A stretch of 64,000 bases of DNA from an uncultured Lachnospiraceae bacterium. Lineage in GTDB: Bacteria; Bacillota; Clostridia; Lachnospirales; Lachnospiraceae. The translations under genes were made by a program, and so were the position numbers. Positions 10,097 to 18,423 of the stretch are shown here, in pieces (position 1 is the stretch's first letter; each line of letters opens with the position of its first letter). Under the pieces are notes generated by a model. It was not told where the DNA came from. It did no database searches and saw only the letters and a list, made by a program, of their open reading frames with translations. The stretch spans positions 124,001 through 188,000 of the forward strand of contig CAMWFQ010000001.1 in assembly GCA_947173495.1 (NCBI GenBank), written 5' to 3'.

Positions 10097-11404
10097 CTAT
10101 TCCTGTTCCCACCTCACCACATCTCCCATTTGAATCTCCCGGGTGGCGGATGTGATGATGTTGCTGTCCTTATCTACTGTCCCCTCCTCCAGCGCGGCCC
10201 AGGTGTCATTTTTGTCCGCAACCCGGACCGTTACTTCCTCCACATAATATTCTTCTCCCAGGATCCCTTCTCTCTCCCTGAGCACCCAGACATAGTTCCT
10301 GTCGTTTTCCGTCTTTAATGCTGAAAGAGGAATACAGAGCTTTTGCTTCTCTCCCCTTTCGCTGCGGGAAAGAGTGCCAGACATTCCCGGGATACCTTCT
10401 CCTTCCGGCAGGCTGAGCCACGCTTCATAGCTTCCGGCACTGCTTCTGCTCTCTGACAGATAATCTATTTCTTCCTCCAGTCCTCTGCTTTTGCCCTCCA
10501 GCTTCACAGAAACTTCATCTCCCAGCCCCACATATTTTTTCTGTTCCTTATCCAGCACCACCTTCAGCTGGCAGGGCAGGCTTTCGTCGGAAATCAAAAG
10601 CACGGCGGATTCCGGTACGATCTGTCCCACTCCGGTTATGATTTCCGTGACCACCCCGCCAAAAGGCGACGTCACCACTCCCTGGTGTTCCTGGACCTGT
10701 TTCAGCTCCTGCAGGTCTGCAGAAAGGGTCTCCCTCTCCAGCTTTGCCACTGCAAGCTCGGATGCCTCTTCCTCCGGAAGAAGTATGTCCTCCACCTTTC
10801 TTCCGGCTTCCTTCACCGCCTGATCCCGCTCCGCTTTGGCATCCGCCTCTCCGTAGGCGGCGCTCTGCAGGGCATTTTTAAGCTCCTTATCCCCCTCCTC
10901 CGATCCTCCCTCTTCCTCCAGTTCCCGCTCCGCCCGGGCATAGCTTTCCGCCGCCCGTCCCACCTGGGTATCCCTGATTCTGGCGGTCATATCATAGTCT
11001 TCTCTGGCCCTGGCGAGCTCCAGCTCCTTTTTCTGCCTGGCCAGCTCCTGATTTTCCAGAATCGTATCGATCTGGAGAGACAGCCTGGCGATTTCCGTAT
11101 TCCTTGCCTCTGTTTTTTCCTCCAGATCCTTCAGGTCGATGCGAAACAGCTCATCTCCCTCTTCCACCCGGTCGCCCACCTGAACGCTCATGGCCTCGAT
11201 CCGCAGGCCCGGCAGATATGTGACGGGCCGCTCGCCTCCCGCCACTATGATTCCTTCCGCTTCTACCCTGTGTTCCACATATTTCGTTTCCGGCACGCAG
11301 GTGCTCACCATGGGAAGGCGGTAGGCATAAATGCTTTTCGACACCAGTGTGCAGATCAGCATGCCTGTTAAAAAAGCCGCAAATCCGGCTGCAATCTTTT
11401 TCAT
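10097..11404 (-). CDS. HlyD/RND-type membrane fusion (efflux adaptor) protein
   Basis: 435 residues. ATG at 11404 with TGGAGGAACC just upstream (GGAGG, 4 nt). A single N-terminal membrane segment (4-27) anchors an extracytoplasmic chain: a first biotinyl-lipoyl half (GLRIEAMSVQVGDRVEEGDELFRID), a long Glu/Lys/Arg-rich coiled coil (about 95-225), the second lipoyl half (VVTSPFGGVVTEIITGVGQIV), then beta-barrel domains. Such proteins work with ABC or RND exporters. Here it is the last gene of an operon with two sugar-importer-type permeases and a binding lipoprotein, and no exporter is adjacent, so its partner is unclear. A repeat array fills the gap to the preceding gene. Confidence 0.8.
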   Translation of the reverse strand: MKKIAAGFAAFLTGMLICTLVSKSIYAYRLPMVSTCVPETKYVEHRVEAEGIIVAGGERPVTYLPGLRIEAMSVQVGDRVEEGDELFRIDLKDLEEKTEARNTEIARLSLQIDTILENQELARQKKELELARAREDYDMTARIRDTQVGRAAESYARAERELEEEGGSEEGDKELKNALQSAAYGEADAKAERDQAVKEAGRKVEDILLPEEEASELAVAKLERETLSADLQELKQVQEHQGVVTSPFGGVVTEIITGVGQIVPESAVLLISDESLPCQLKVVLDKEQKKYVGLGDEVSVKLEGKSRGLEEEIDYLSESRSSAGSYEAWLSLPEGEGIPGMSGTLSRSERGEKQKLCIPLSALKTENDRNYVWVLREREGILGEEYYVEEVTVRVADKNDTWAALEEGTVDKDSNIITSATREIQMGDVVRWEQE

Positions 11405-11412
11405 GGTTCCTC

Positions 11413-11682
11413 CATTCCAGTTCCGCTTTGATTCCAGTTCCGCTTTGATTCCAGTTCCGCAGACATCCTTCGGGGCGCCTTCACCTGGCCCGGTTTCCGG
11501 TCATTTTCTATGCCCGTAAACTGGGCCGCGCCCACTCCGGAAGTCTGCTGTTTTTTTATTCCAGTTCCGCAGACATCCTTCGGTACACCTTTGTCTGGCG
11601 GATTTTCCGGTCATATTCTATGCCCGGAAAACCCGCCGTGCACGCTCCGAATGTCTGCTGTTTTTTTATTCCAGTTCCGCAG
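11413..11682 (-). repeat. Array of structured hairpin repeats, locus 1 (two full units)
   Basis: Two 90-nt hairpin units (11459-11548 and 11569-11658, period 110) joined by TGTTTTTTTATTCCAGTTCC. Partial ends remain: 17-bp direct repeats ATTCCAGTTCCGCTTTG at 11414-11447, and CAGTTCCGCAG at 11672-11682. Each unit folds almost end to end (GCAGAC/GTCTGC outside, GGGCGC/GCGCCC or GTACAC/GTGCAC inside, then a 10-14-bp arm and a CGGTCAT...ATGCCCG tip). The array fills the gap between the permease stop (11687) and the HlyD-like start. It belongs to the same family as 60131-60627. Confidence 0.85.
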
Positions 11683-11686
11683 TGTT

Positions 11687-12547
11687 CTATTCTTTTAAGC
11701 CTGAGTAGATGATCCCCTGCTCCAGGTAATCCTGTCCCAGTATGAATACAAAGACCGCCGGGATCAGGGTGATCACGCTGGCGCAGAAAGAAAAGCCTGC
11801 CTGTCCCCATGTGATCTCCGGCAGATACAGGGACAGGGGCCAGAGGGCTTTATCCTCCAGAAAAGCCATGGGCTGCTCCATCTGGTTCCAGTATTCCAGA
11901 AAGCCCAGCACCATAGCGGAAAGTAGTCCGCTTTTTCCAAGAGGCAGTCCCAGTTTTACAAAGGTGGTAAGTTCCCCTGCGCCGTCGATTCTTGCCGCCT
12001 CCAGAAGCTGCGGCGGAATGCTCCGAAACCCTCCGTAGGAAAGGAATACCGGAAAGGTGGAAAAAACGGCAGGCAGGATAATGGCCCGGTGGGTGTTCAG
12101 AAGGGATAGCCTGTTCAGGACCAGATAGTTTGAGAGCATGGTCACCTGAAAGGGCAGAAGCATCAGCACCACATAGAGAGCAAAGAGCATACGGCTTCCT
12201 CTCATCTGATATACGGCGAATCCCCACGCTGCTGGTACTGCCACGAGAAGCTGCCCTGCCAGAATGCAGACCACCAGCTTTACGGAATTCCAGAACAGCA
12301 CAAAAAACTGCGGCGTTTCAAACAGAAGCTTTCCGTAATTCGCAAAGGACGGATAATCCGGGATCAGCTTCCAGCTTATGTATCCGCCGCTTTCTGTAAA
12401 TACGCTGCTCAGATACCCCTCCAGCTCCCAGGTATCCATGAGAGAGCCCGACAGCAAAAGGACTACGGGCAGCACGACCAGAAGGGCTGGCAGTAATAAC
12501 GCTGCCGTAACTGCCGCCTTCTGCATATACTTCTTATATTTTTCCAT
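11687..12547 (-). CDS. Carbohydrate ABC transporter permease (MalG type)
   Basis: 286 residues with six membrane segments. The EAA loop that docks to the ATPase reads LLEAARIDGAGELTTFVKLGLP. ATG at 12547. It should form the inner-membrane channel with the 12649-13533 permease. No ATPase gene is present, which is common for such importers because a shared MsmK/UgpC-type ATPase serves them. The stop is followed at once by the hairpin repeat array. The substrate is unknown. Confidence 0.85.
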   Translation of the reverse strand: MEKYKKYMQKAAVTAALLLPALLVVLPVVLLLSGSLMDTWELEGYLSSVFTESGGYISWKLIPDYPSFANYGKLLFETPQFFVLFWNSVKLVVCILAGQLLVAVPAAWGFAVYQMRGSRMLFALYVVLMLLPFQVTMLSNYLVLNRLSLLNTHRAIILPAVFSTFPVFLSYGGFRSIPPQLLEAARIDGAGELTTFVKLGLPLGKSGLLSAMVLGFLEYWNQMEQPMAFLEDKALWPLSLYLPEITWGQAGFSFCASVITLIPAVFVFILGQDYLEQGIIYSGLKE

Positions 12548-12648
12548 TGTCTTTCCTCCGTTGCCGCCAGTCTGCGGGAGTCGTCAAATGTTTGCAGCCG
12601 CCTGGCTCATTGCCTGCGGAAATCAGCGTTGGAGAAGCCGGCTCCCGA

Positions 12649-13533
12649 TCAGGTTTCCCAGAGCTTCTGAAGCGCCATAATGGCGATCATCAGCACACCG
12701 CCCGTACAAACAGCGGCGGCTGCCATTTTATCCAGCTCCAGATTCACAAACCAGTTATTGAACAGATGCTGCAGCAGATAAATGCTTTTATCCGGATAGG
12801 CACCTGCCGTCAGATATGCCTCACGGTAAATCTTAAAGGAGTTTAAAAAGGACAGTATCAAAATGGTATAAAGGCTCCCTCTCAGATTCGGCAGTACAAT
12901 GTACCACAGACTTTTTGCCCGGCCGGCGCCATCCATGCGGGCCGCCTCCAAAAGCTCCGCCGGTATGCCCATAAGCCCTGTCAGCCACAAAATCACCGTA
13001 TATCCCATATTTTTCCAGATATAGCTTCCCACCAGCACCCAGAAGGCCGCTTCGCTTTTCAGATAATCCGTGCCGACCATGCCCCAGAGTCCTGTCTGTT
13101 CCCCCAGACGGGTGAGCAGCAGGTTCAGAAATCCCTGCCTGTAAAAAACCATCTTCCACACCAGCACAATCGTAGCCGTGGGCATAGCAAGCGGAAGCAG
13201 ATAAAGGGACTTGACCCAGCGCCTGTTCTTCAGAGTATGAATCATAAGCGCCGCTCCAAAGCCTGTCAGCACCAGCAGAGGAATACACACCAGTGTAAAC
13301 CGGATGGTATTCCCCACAGCCAGCCGGAAGGCATCGTTTTGAAAGATGGTCTCATAGTTTCTGATGCCGCTCCACTGTCCCGTCACCGCGGTGGTAAAGG
13401 AGCGGCGCACCACATCCCCGAAAGGAAGCAGTACGAAGATCAGAATACCCGTAAATCCGGGAAACACAAAGAAACCAAAAAATCTTTTCTTCTTTTTCAA
13501 ATTTTTTCTCCCAGTCCTGTCACTTATTTGCAT
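12649..13533 (-). CDS. Carbohydrate ABC transporter permease (MalF/UgpA type)
   Basis: 294 residues with six membrane segments after a very basic N-terminus (NLKKKKRFFG). The EAA loop reads LLEAARMDGAGRAKSLWYIV. The ATG at 13533 lies 9 nt after the lipoprotein stop, with GGAG of the preceding stop region about 12 nt upstream; a TTG at 13500 with GGGAG 8 nt before it is a good alternative start. It pairs with the permease at 11687-12547. Confidence 0.85.
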   Translation of the reverse strand: MQISDRTGRKNLKKKKRFFGFFVFPGFTGILIFVLLPFGDVVRRSFTTAVTGQWSGIRNYETIFQNDAFRLAVGNTIRFTLVCIPLLVLTGFGAALMIHTLKNRRWVKSLYLLPLAMPTATIVLVWKMVFYRQGFLNLLLTRLGEQTGLWGMVGTDYLKSEAAFWVLVGSYIWKNMGYTVILWLTGLMGIPAELLEAARMDGAGRAKSLWYIVLPNLRGSLYTILILSFLNSFKIYREAYLTAGAYPDKSIYLLQHLFNNWFVNLELDKMAAAAVCTGGVLMIAIMALQKLWET

Positions 13534-13542
13534 CCTGCAGGA

Positions 13543-15984
13543 TCACTCCGACAGGTAAATCCCCATCTGCTGAACGATCTGATCCAGTGTCTCCTCAAGG
13601 CTCTGCTCGCCCCGGAAGAATTTTTCTCCTTCCTCGAACACGGTCTTTTCCAGCACAAAATCTGCAAGATAAGGGGTGTGGGCAGATTCCATCCATCCTT
13701 TGAATTTCTCCATCTGCTCCGGCGTGGCAACATAGATATCCATCTGAACCTCCAGTCCCTCGCCATTAGATATGGCAACCGTACTGTATTCCCCGTTTTC
13801 TCCCACGTATTGCTCCTCCGGTGTAAAATTCTCTTCCAGCGCAGCCTTGTTGATTCCGTATCCCCCCAGGGCGCCCTGGATTTCCTTCCCCAGGAAAGCC
13901 TTCAGGAAGTCCTCCGCAAGCTGGCTCTGTCCGGATGCCGCATTGATCCCCAGCAGAGTTTCCGGCACATAGACTCCGCTGCACATTCCTTCCATGGGAG
14001 ATACGATCACATCCTCGAAGCCCTTCACCTTCTGAATCGAATGAATGCCGTAGTATCCGTATGGCGAAGTGGTCACGCCTGCCGAAAGCTGACGTAAGCC
14101 CGCCACATAGTAGAGGTATTCCTCGCCATAACAGGTAATGTCATACATCCAGTCCTCTCCCCCGTATTCCACACTGCTTTCACATGACTGACGGTACATC
14201 TCCAGACTTTCTTCGCTCAGGCCATCCATCTGGGCCTCATAGATCCGTTTCGTCTGAGTAAGGAACTCGCTCACAGCCTGCCTGTCGATTTCCCCATCCG
14301 CTGTTTTCCAGAGGGGAGCGCTGACCGGTGCGAACATCTTCATAATCCCCTTTTCCCCACATTCCGCCAGCAGATCCCTGCCCGGGTTATCCTGACGGAT
14401 TCGCTCTATTTCATCTGCTGTGGAAGAGAGATCCTTCATATTGGAGACGTATTCTTCCCTTCCGAACACCACCGGAAGATAAATCTCTCCCGGCACTGCA
14501 TACAACTTTCCATCCCTGACAAGGGCCTGCCAGAGATTTTCATACAGATCCTCTTCTTTTCCGAATTCCTCCATCAGTCCGTCAAGATCCATAAGCAGCC
14601 CCTTTTCCATATAAGAATCCAGGGGAAGGGAGTCCAGCATCAGCACATCCGGCCCCTGCCCGGCCATAATCTGTGTATTCAGCTTCTTCAAAGCGTCCTC
14701 TCTGGTAATTCCGCTCTCTCCCTCCATGCCGATCTCATATTCCGCATATACATCCGGATGACTGAGCTGGAAAGTGGAAACCGCGGTCCGAATGGCCCAG
14801 CTCTCCTCAAGGCTGTATATTTTCAGCTTCCTTTCGGGAACCGACGGCATCTCAGGATCATAAGTATACCGCACCAGCTTTCCGTCGGAAGATATCGAGA
14901 GAAACTCTTCATGGAGATTCTCTCCATTTCCTGTTCCCTTAAGCAAAATCATATTTTCCAGTGCATACCGGGTATTGCCGAGATAAGAGAGCTTTCCGTC
15001 AATCAGCTGTTCGGCAGCGGGCTCCCCAGACTGCGCTCCGCTCTCCTTTCCCGGCACATAACGGCTGAGTCCCTTTCTGCCCGCCAGATAAAGAGCTCCC
15101 TCCTCCCCGGGGAAAAGGTACAGATCATACCAGCTTCCCCCGTTGAAGCTTCTCTCACCATAGTTTTCACTGATAAAGGAGACCAGCTCAGGCTCTTCCA
15201 CGTACTCCTTTTTTTCCATATCATAAAGGACCGGACTCTCAAAACCATAACCATCCACAATCAGAAGATCTCCCTGAAACTGTACCAGCATCGGTCTGTC
15301 ATCCAGGGTGAGAAAGCGTTCCGTACTGCCATCTTCTTTTACCTCGTAAATGTGATCTCCCAGAGTGGTCAGGAATATCCTTCCCTGATCCGATATCCAG
15401 AAGCGGCAGGGATACCCCTCCTCTTCCTCCAGAGAGAGCGTCACCGGAATCTCTGTGCCATCGGGCCGAAGCAGTGCGCATTCCGGATCCAGCCTGAATA
15501 AAGAGTCCGCTTCCGGCTCCTGTTCCTCTTCCTCTCCGCTCTGGTCTTCCGCCTGCTCATCCTCTCCGCTATCCTCCCAGATCAGGGCCAGGGTACCGTC
15601 ATCCGCTGCCTGAATGTCCAGAAAATATGCATTGCCCATCTTTTCATCCAGCCAGGAATTCTCTGTTCTGGACCATGACCTTCCCTGATCCGTTGATTCC
15701 CACACGCCGCAGAACCGGTCTGTGATCATCAGCCTCCCATCGGAGAACTTTTTGAGGCCGCTGACCGCCTCCAGCTCTTCGCTCAGATCCAGCTCTTCCT
15801 CCGCATACCGCCCCATAGCAGTCTCTCCGGAATCGTTGCCGCCCTCCTGCGACTGCTCCTGTGAATTTCCGTCTTTCTCATCTGTATTTATTCCTTTGGC
15901 TGTCCGGTCTCCACATCCTGCCATACAGAGCAACAGCACAGCCAGCAGCAGACACAGCGTCTTTTTTTTGGGTATTCTCTTCAT
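13543..15984 (-). CDS. Lipoprotein: Asp-box propeller-like region fused to ABC solute-binding domain
   Basis: 813 residues; ATG at 15984 with GGAG 9 nt upstream. Signal peptide with lipobox LLCMAGC, so it is anchored outside the membrane. Residues about 60-370 look like a beta-propeller: one clear Asp-box (STDQGRSW) and repeated short strands such as DDGTLALIWED and DQGRIFLTTLGD. Residues about 385-813 are a family-1 solute-binding domain (LKIYSLEESWAIRTAV, QIMAGQGPDVLMLDSLPL, DGKLYAVPGEIYLPV). It is about twice the usual 430 residues of a binding protein. It heads an operon with two permeases and an HlyD-like protein, and its promoter carries BlaI-type operators. The ligand is unknown. Confidence 0.8.
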   Translation of the reverse strand: MKRIPKKKTLCLLLAVLLLCMAGCGDRTAKGINTDEKDGNSQEQSQEGGNDSGETAMGRYAEEELDLSEELEAVSGLKKFSDGRLMITDRFCGVWESTDQGRSWSRTENSWLDEKMGNAYFLDIQAADDGTLALIWEDSGEDEQAEDQSGEEEEQEPEADSLFRLDPECALLRPDGTEIPVTLSLEEEEGYPCRFWISDQGRIFLTTLGDHIYEVKEDGSTERFLTLDDRPMLVQFQGDLLIVDGYGFESPVLYDMEKKEYVEEPELVSFISENYGERSFNGGSWYDLYLFPGEEGALYLAGRKGLSRYVPGKESGAQSGEPAAEQLIDGKLSYLGNTRYALENMILLKGTGNGENLHEEFLSISSDGKLVRYTYDPEMPSVPERKLKIYSLEESWAIRTAVSTFQLSHPDVYAEYEIGMEGESGITREDALKKLNTQIMAGQGPDVLMLDSLPLDSYMEKGLLMDLDGLMEEFGKEEDLYENLWQALVRDGKLYAVPGEIYLPVVFGREEYVSNMKDLSSTADEIERIRQDNPGRDLLAECGEKGIMKMFAPVSAPLWKTADGEIDRQAVSEFLTQTKRIYEAQMDGLSEESLEMYRQSCESSVEYGGEDWMYDITCYGEEYLYYVAGLRQLSAGVTTSPYGYYGIHSIQKVKGFEDVIVSPMEGMCSGVYVPETLLGINAASGQSQLAEDFLKAFLGKEIQGALGGYGINKAALEENFTPEEQYVGENGEYSTVAISNGEGLEVQMDIYVATPEQMEKFKGWMESAHTPYLADFVLEKTVFEEGEKFFRGEQSLEETLDQIVQQMGIYLSE

Positions 15985-16027
15985 CTCAATTGACTCCTTC
16001 CTGTATAATCCCTTTTATACGCAAAAT

Positions 16028-16083
16028 GACTATCGCAATAGTCTATCCTCTAATAGACTATCACAATAGTCACATCGTGTCAA
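16028..16083 (-). promoter_or_regulatory. Promoter with two BlaI/MecI-type operators for the lipoprotein-permease operon
   Basis: On the minus strand, TTGACA (16078-16083) and TAGTCT (16055-16060) are 17 nt apart. The dyad GACTATCACAATAGTC (16056-16071) covers the -10 and part of the spacer. A second dyad, GACTATCGCAATAGTC (16028-16043), lies just downstream near the expected transcription start. The same -35/operator/-10 arrangement with an identical dyad stands before blaI at 18363-18391. This is direct sequence evidence that the repressor encoded nearby controls this operon. Confidence 0.8.
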
Positions 16084-16175
16084 TTGATTTTTGATTCCTG
16101 CATTTTGATGTCCCGCGAGGGTCATCTATCGTTGTCTGCTGCGGAGGCATCTCCCACTGTTTGCGGGAAGCCGGA

Positions 16176-17855
16176 CTATTTTTTCCTTCCTCCCGTCCAG
16201 ATACCTGCAAAGTCTGCGGATTCCTCTCTGGAAAGCCGCTTCAGTCCGGTGATCTCTCCCTCTTCATTCCGCACCGTCACCACGCCTGTATCGCCGTTTA
16301 ATATGCCTGCCTCCCTGGCAAACACCCGCCCGGAGAAAGATTTTTCATCACCACTCTGATTGTCCGCAAAGAAATATACCGGTTCTCCTTCAAAATAGAG
16401 CTGATAATCATCGCCCCTGCTCTCTGCGCTCAGTCCGTAAGCTGCAAATTCCTCCGCCAGATTCCGGACTGACAGAATAAGGGAGTCTGAGGCGGTTTCC
16501 TCTTCCCAAACCTCTTCCGAATCAAAATTCTGCAGGTCTTCTGTCGTTTCCACATAGACATTTTCCGCAGTATCTTCCTGCACATCCACAGCCGCCATTA
16601 CCGTATAAGATACATGCTCACTCACTCCTGTATTTGAGGCACGTTCGGTGCTGTCCGCCCTGTTTCCTGTGTAACTGTGCGCCCCGGTTCCGCCATAATA
16701 TGTTTGTTCCGCCACGGTAGTAGCCGCCGTTTCCGTATCATATGCATACACTGTGTAAGCCTCCGCCGTATTGTCCGCATACTCTTCTGCCGCCGATTTT
16801 GCAGATGCCTGACCCGGAAAAAAGACGGTCGTCGCTATGACCAGCGCGCCTGCCGCCGCCAGCATTCCGGTCCATTTGATCCGGCGGGCGCTCATAACTG
16901 CCAGGATTCGTTCCTTCACTGCATTTTTGCCAAATCCCGCCACAGTGCGAAATCCCGCAGCCCGCCACTCGGCCAGCGACAAAAGAGCCATCGCATACTC
17001 CTTTTTGTCCGCCCTGCACCTGCGAACCGCCATCTCATCACATAACAGCTCCATATCTCTGTTGAACAGAAAATACATCACCCACACAAGAGGATTAAAC
17101 CAGTGCAGGCACAATACTCCGTGGAGCACAATCTTGCGCAGATTGTCATGATTCTGAATATGAGCCAGTTCGTGCCAGAGACAGAAGACACTCTCCTTCT
17201 CAAGGCCGGAGGCATCCTCTTTTTCTGTCATCTGCCTGCGGATAACCTCTTTCGGAAAAATCACCGCCGGATGCAGTATCCCATAGACCACCGGCGTAGC
17301 TGTCCGGTCAGATACCCGAAAATTGATCCCCGCAAGTTCCTTCCACTCTTCTCCGGCAGTTCCCATCCGGCCAAGAATTCTTTCCCTTTCCGGATCCGGC
17401 ATGGGGAGACTCTCCTGAAACAGTCTGCTATCCCGCATATAAAGATAGAGCGAGCCAAGAGCCATGACAGATACCCCAGTCAGATAAAGAACGGTGAGTA
17501 TGAGCTTCCAGTCCATGAGAACTTCTTTTTCTATGGCATACACCGCAAGTGCCTCCCGCTCTCCGGCCACCTTCGGAGACTGCTCCGCAATCTTCGTAAC
17601 GCTCACGGAACCAAATTCTCCTTCCAGACTTTCCGTACGCACATAGTCCGTTACCATGCTGCAAAACCCGGGAACGGGGAACGGCAGCGGCAGGATCACC
17701 GGGACAAGCAGGCGCAAAAGCGCGATCTCCCAAAGGAGCACCATAACTTTCTTGGGGATCCGGTGTATCATCAATGAGCGGAACAGCACGATTCCCACGA
17801 TCAGCAGAGAGGCCGCCAGGCTCATCTGCATCAGGTCCATCTGTATCAGACTCAT
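16176..17855 (-). CDS. BlaR1/MecR1-type M56 membrane metallopeptidase sensor
   Basis: 559 residues. It starts with ATGA overlapping the stop of the blaI-like gene by 4 nt. The N-terminal half has about four membrane segments and the M56 zinc protease motif WHELAHIQNHDN (HExxH) with LLCDEMAVRRC. In BlaR1/MecR1 the protease is triggered by an outer sensor and relieves repression by BlaI. Here the outer part (about 345-559) is not the penicillin-binding transpeptidase-like sensor: it is Thr/Glu/Ala-rich and ends in a small domain (SLILSVRNLAEEFAAYG ... GEPVYFF) with no SxxK-type motif that I can see. The ligand is therefore probably not a beta-lactam. The symbol is left empty for that reason. 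Confidence 0.82.
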   Translation of the reverse strand: MSLIQMDLMQMSLAASLLIVGIVLFRSLMIHRIPKKVMVLLWEIALLRLLVPVILPLPFPVPGFCSMVTDYVRTESLEGEFGSVSVTKIAEQSPKVAGEREALAVYAIEKEVLMDWKLILTVLYLTGVSVMALGSLYLYMRDSRLFQESLPMPDPERERILGRMGTAGEEWKELAGINFRVSDRTATPVVYGILHPAVIFPKEVIRRQMTEKEDASGLEKESVFCLWHELAHIQNHDNLRKIVLHGVLCLHWFNPLVWVMYFLFNRDMELLCDEMAVRRCRADKKEYAMALLSLAEWRAAGFRTVAGFGKNAVKERILAVMSARRIKWTGMLAAAGALVIATTVFFPGQASAKSAAEEYADNTAEAYTVYAYDTETAATTVAEQTYYGGTGAHSYTGNRADSTERASNTGVSEHVSYTVMAAVDVQEDTAENVYVETTEDLQNFDSEEVWEEETASDSLILSVRNLAEEFAAYGLSAESRGDDYQLYFEGEPVYFFADNQSGDEKSFSGRVFAREAGILNGDTGVVTVRNEEGEITGLKRLSREESADFAGIWTGGRKK

Positions 17856-18232
17856 TTGCCACCTCCCGGAGCGTCCTCCCCATCCAGCTCGTCGATCATC
17901 CTTTTCATCTGCTCCGCTTCCTTCTTTGAGAGCTTCTTCCCTCCCAGAAATGCGGCAAAAAACTTCTCTCTCGATCCGTCAAACATCCTCTCGATCAGCT
18001 CCTCCGTCTCATATTCCTGTATTTCCTGACGGCTGACGAGGGGACGGCAGAGAAATCCCGGCTCTTTCCTCTCCACCGCTCCCTTCTCCACGCATTTTTT
18101 AATCACCGTGTAAGTGGTGTTCCTGTTCCATCCGATCTCTTCCTTCAAAATTTTAACCACCTGGCCGGCGGAAAGCTCTCCTTCCCGCCAGAGCACTTCC
18201 ATAATCTTTCGTTCCGAATCAAATAATTTCAT
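17852..18232 (-). CDS. BlaI/MecI/CopY-family transcriptional repressor
   Basis: 126 residues from ATG 18232; TGAGGA lies 5 nt upstream, whereas the ATG at 18244 has no site. The winged helix is clear: LFDSERKIMEVLWREGELSAG, then NRNTTYTVIKKCVEKG as recognition helix and wing, and a C-terminal dimerisation/cleavage region. The gene is coupled to the BlaR1-type gene through an ATGA overlap. Its own promoter (18363-18391) contains the same operator as the downstream importer-like operon, so autoregulation is expected. Confidence 0.92.
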   Translation of the reverse strand: MKLFDSERKIMEVLWREGELSAGQVVKILKEEIGWNRNTTYTVIKKCVEKGAVERKEPGFLCRPLVSRQEIQEYETEELIERMFDGSREKFFAAFLGGKKLSKKEAEQMKRMIDELDGEDAPGGGK

Positions 18233-18362
18233 GCTTTTCCTCATTTCTGTGCTGCTTTGATGCGCAAAGCCATAATATGGCTAAAGCATATAATATGCTT
18301 AACAAGTTTAATGCCTCGCAGACCGTTTTTATCCTGTTGTGCAGGTACCTGAATACACCTAC

Positions 18363-18391
18363 AGACTATCACAATAGTCATTCAGTGTCAA
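18363..18391 (-). promoter_or_regulatory. Autoregulated promoter of the blaI-blaR1 pair
   Basis: TTGACA (18386-18391), a 17-nt spacer and TAGTCT (18363-18368) on the minus strand. The dyad GACTATCACAATAGTC at 18364-18379 is identical to the one at 16056-16071 and sits at the same place relative to the promoter boxes. The roughly 120-nt untranslated leader that follows holds two hairpins (AGCCAT/ATGGCT and AAGCATAT/ATATGCTT) and ends in a block related to the purB/purC leaders. Confidence 0.8.
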
Positions 18392-18423
18392 GAGCATCAT
18401 TCTTTTTATATCCCGCACGCCCC

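Noticed and set aside
11413-11682. Integron attC sites
   Set aside because: The hairpins lack the RYYYAAC/GTTRRRY core sites, and there is no integrase or cassette structure.
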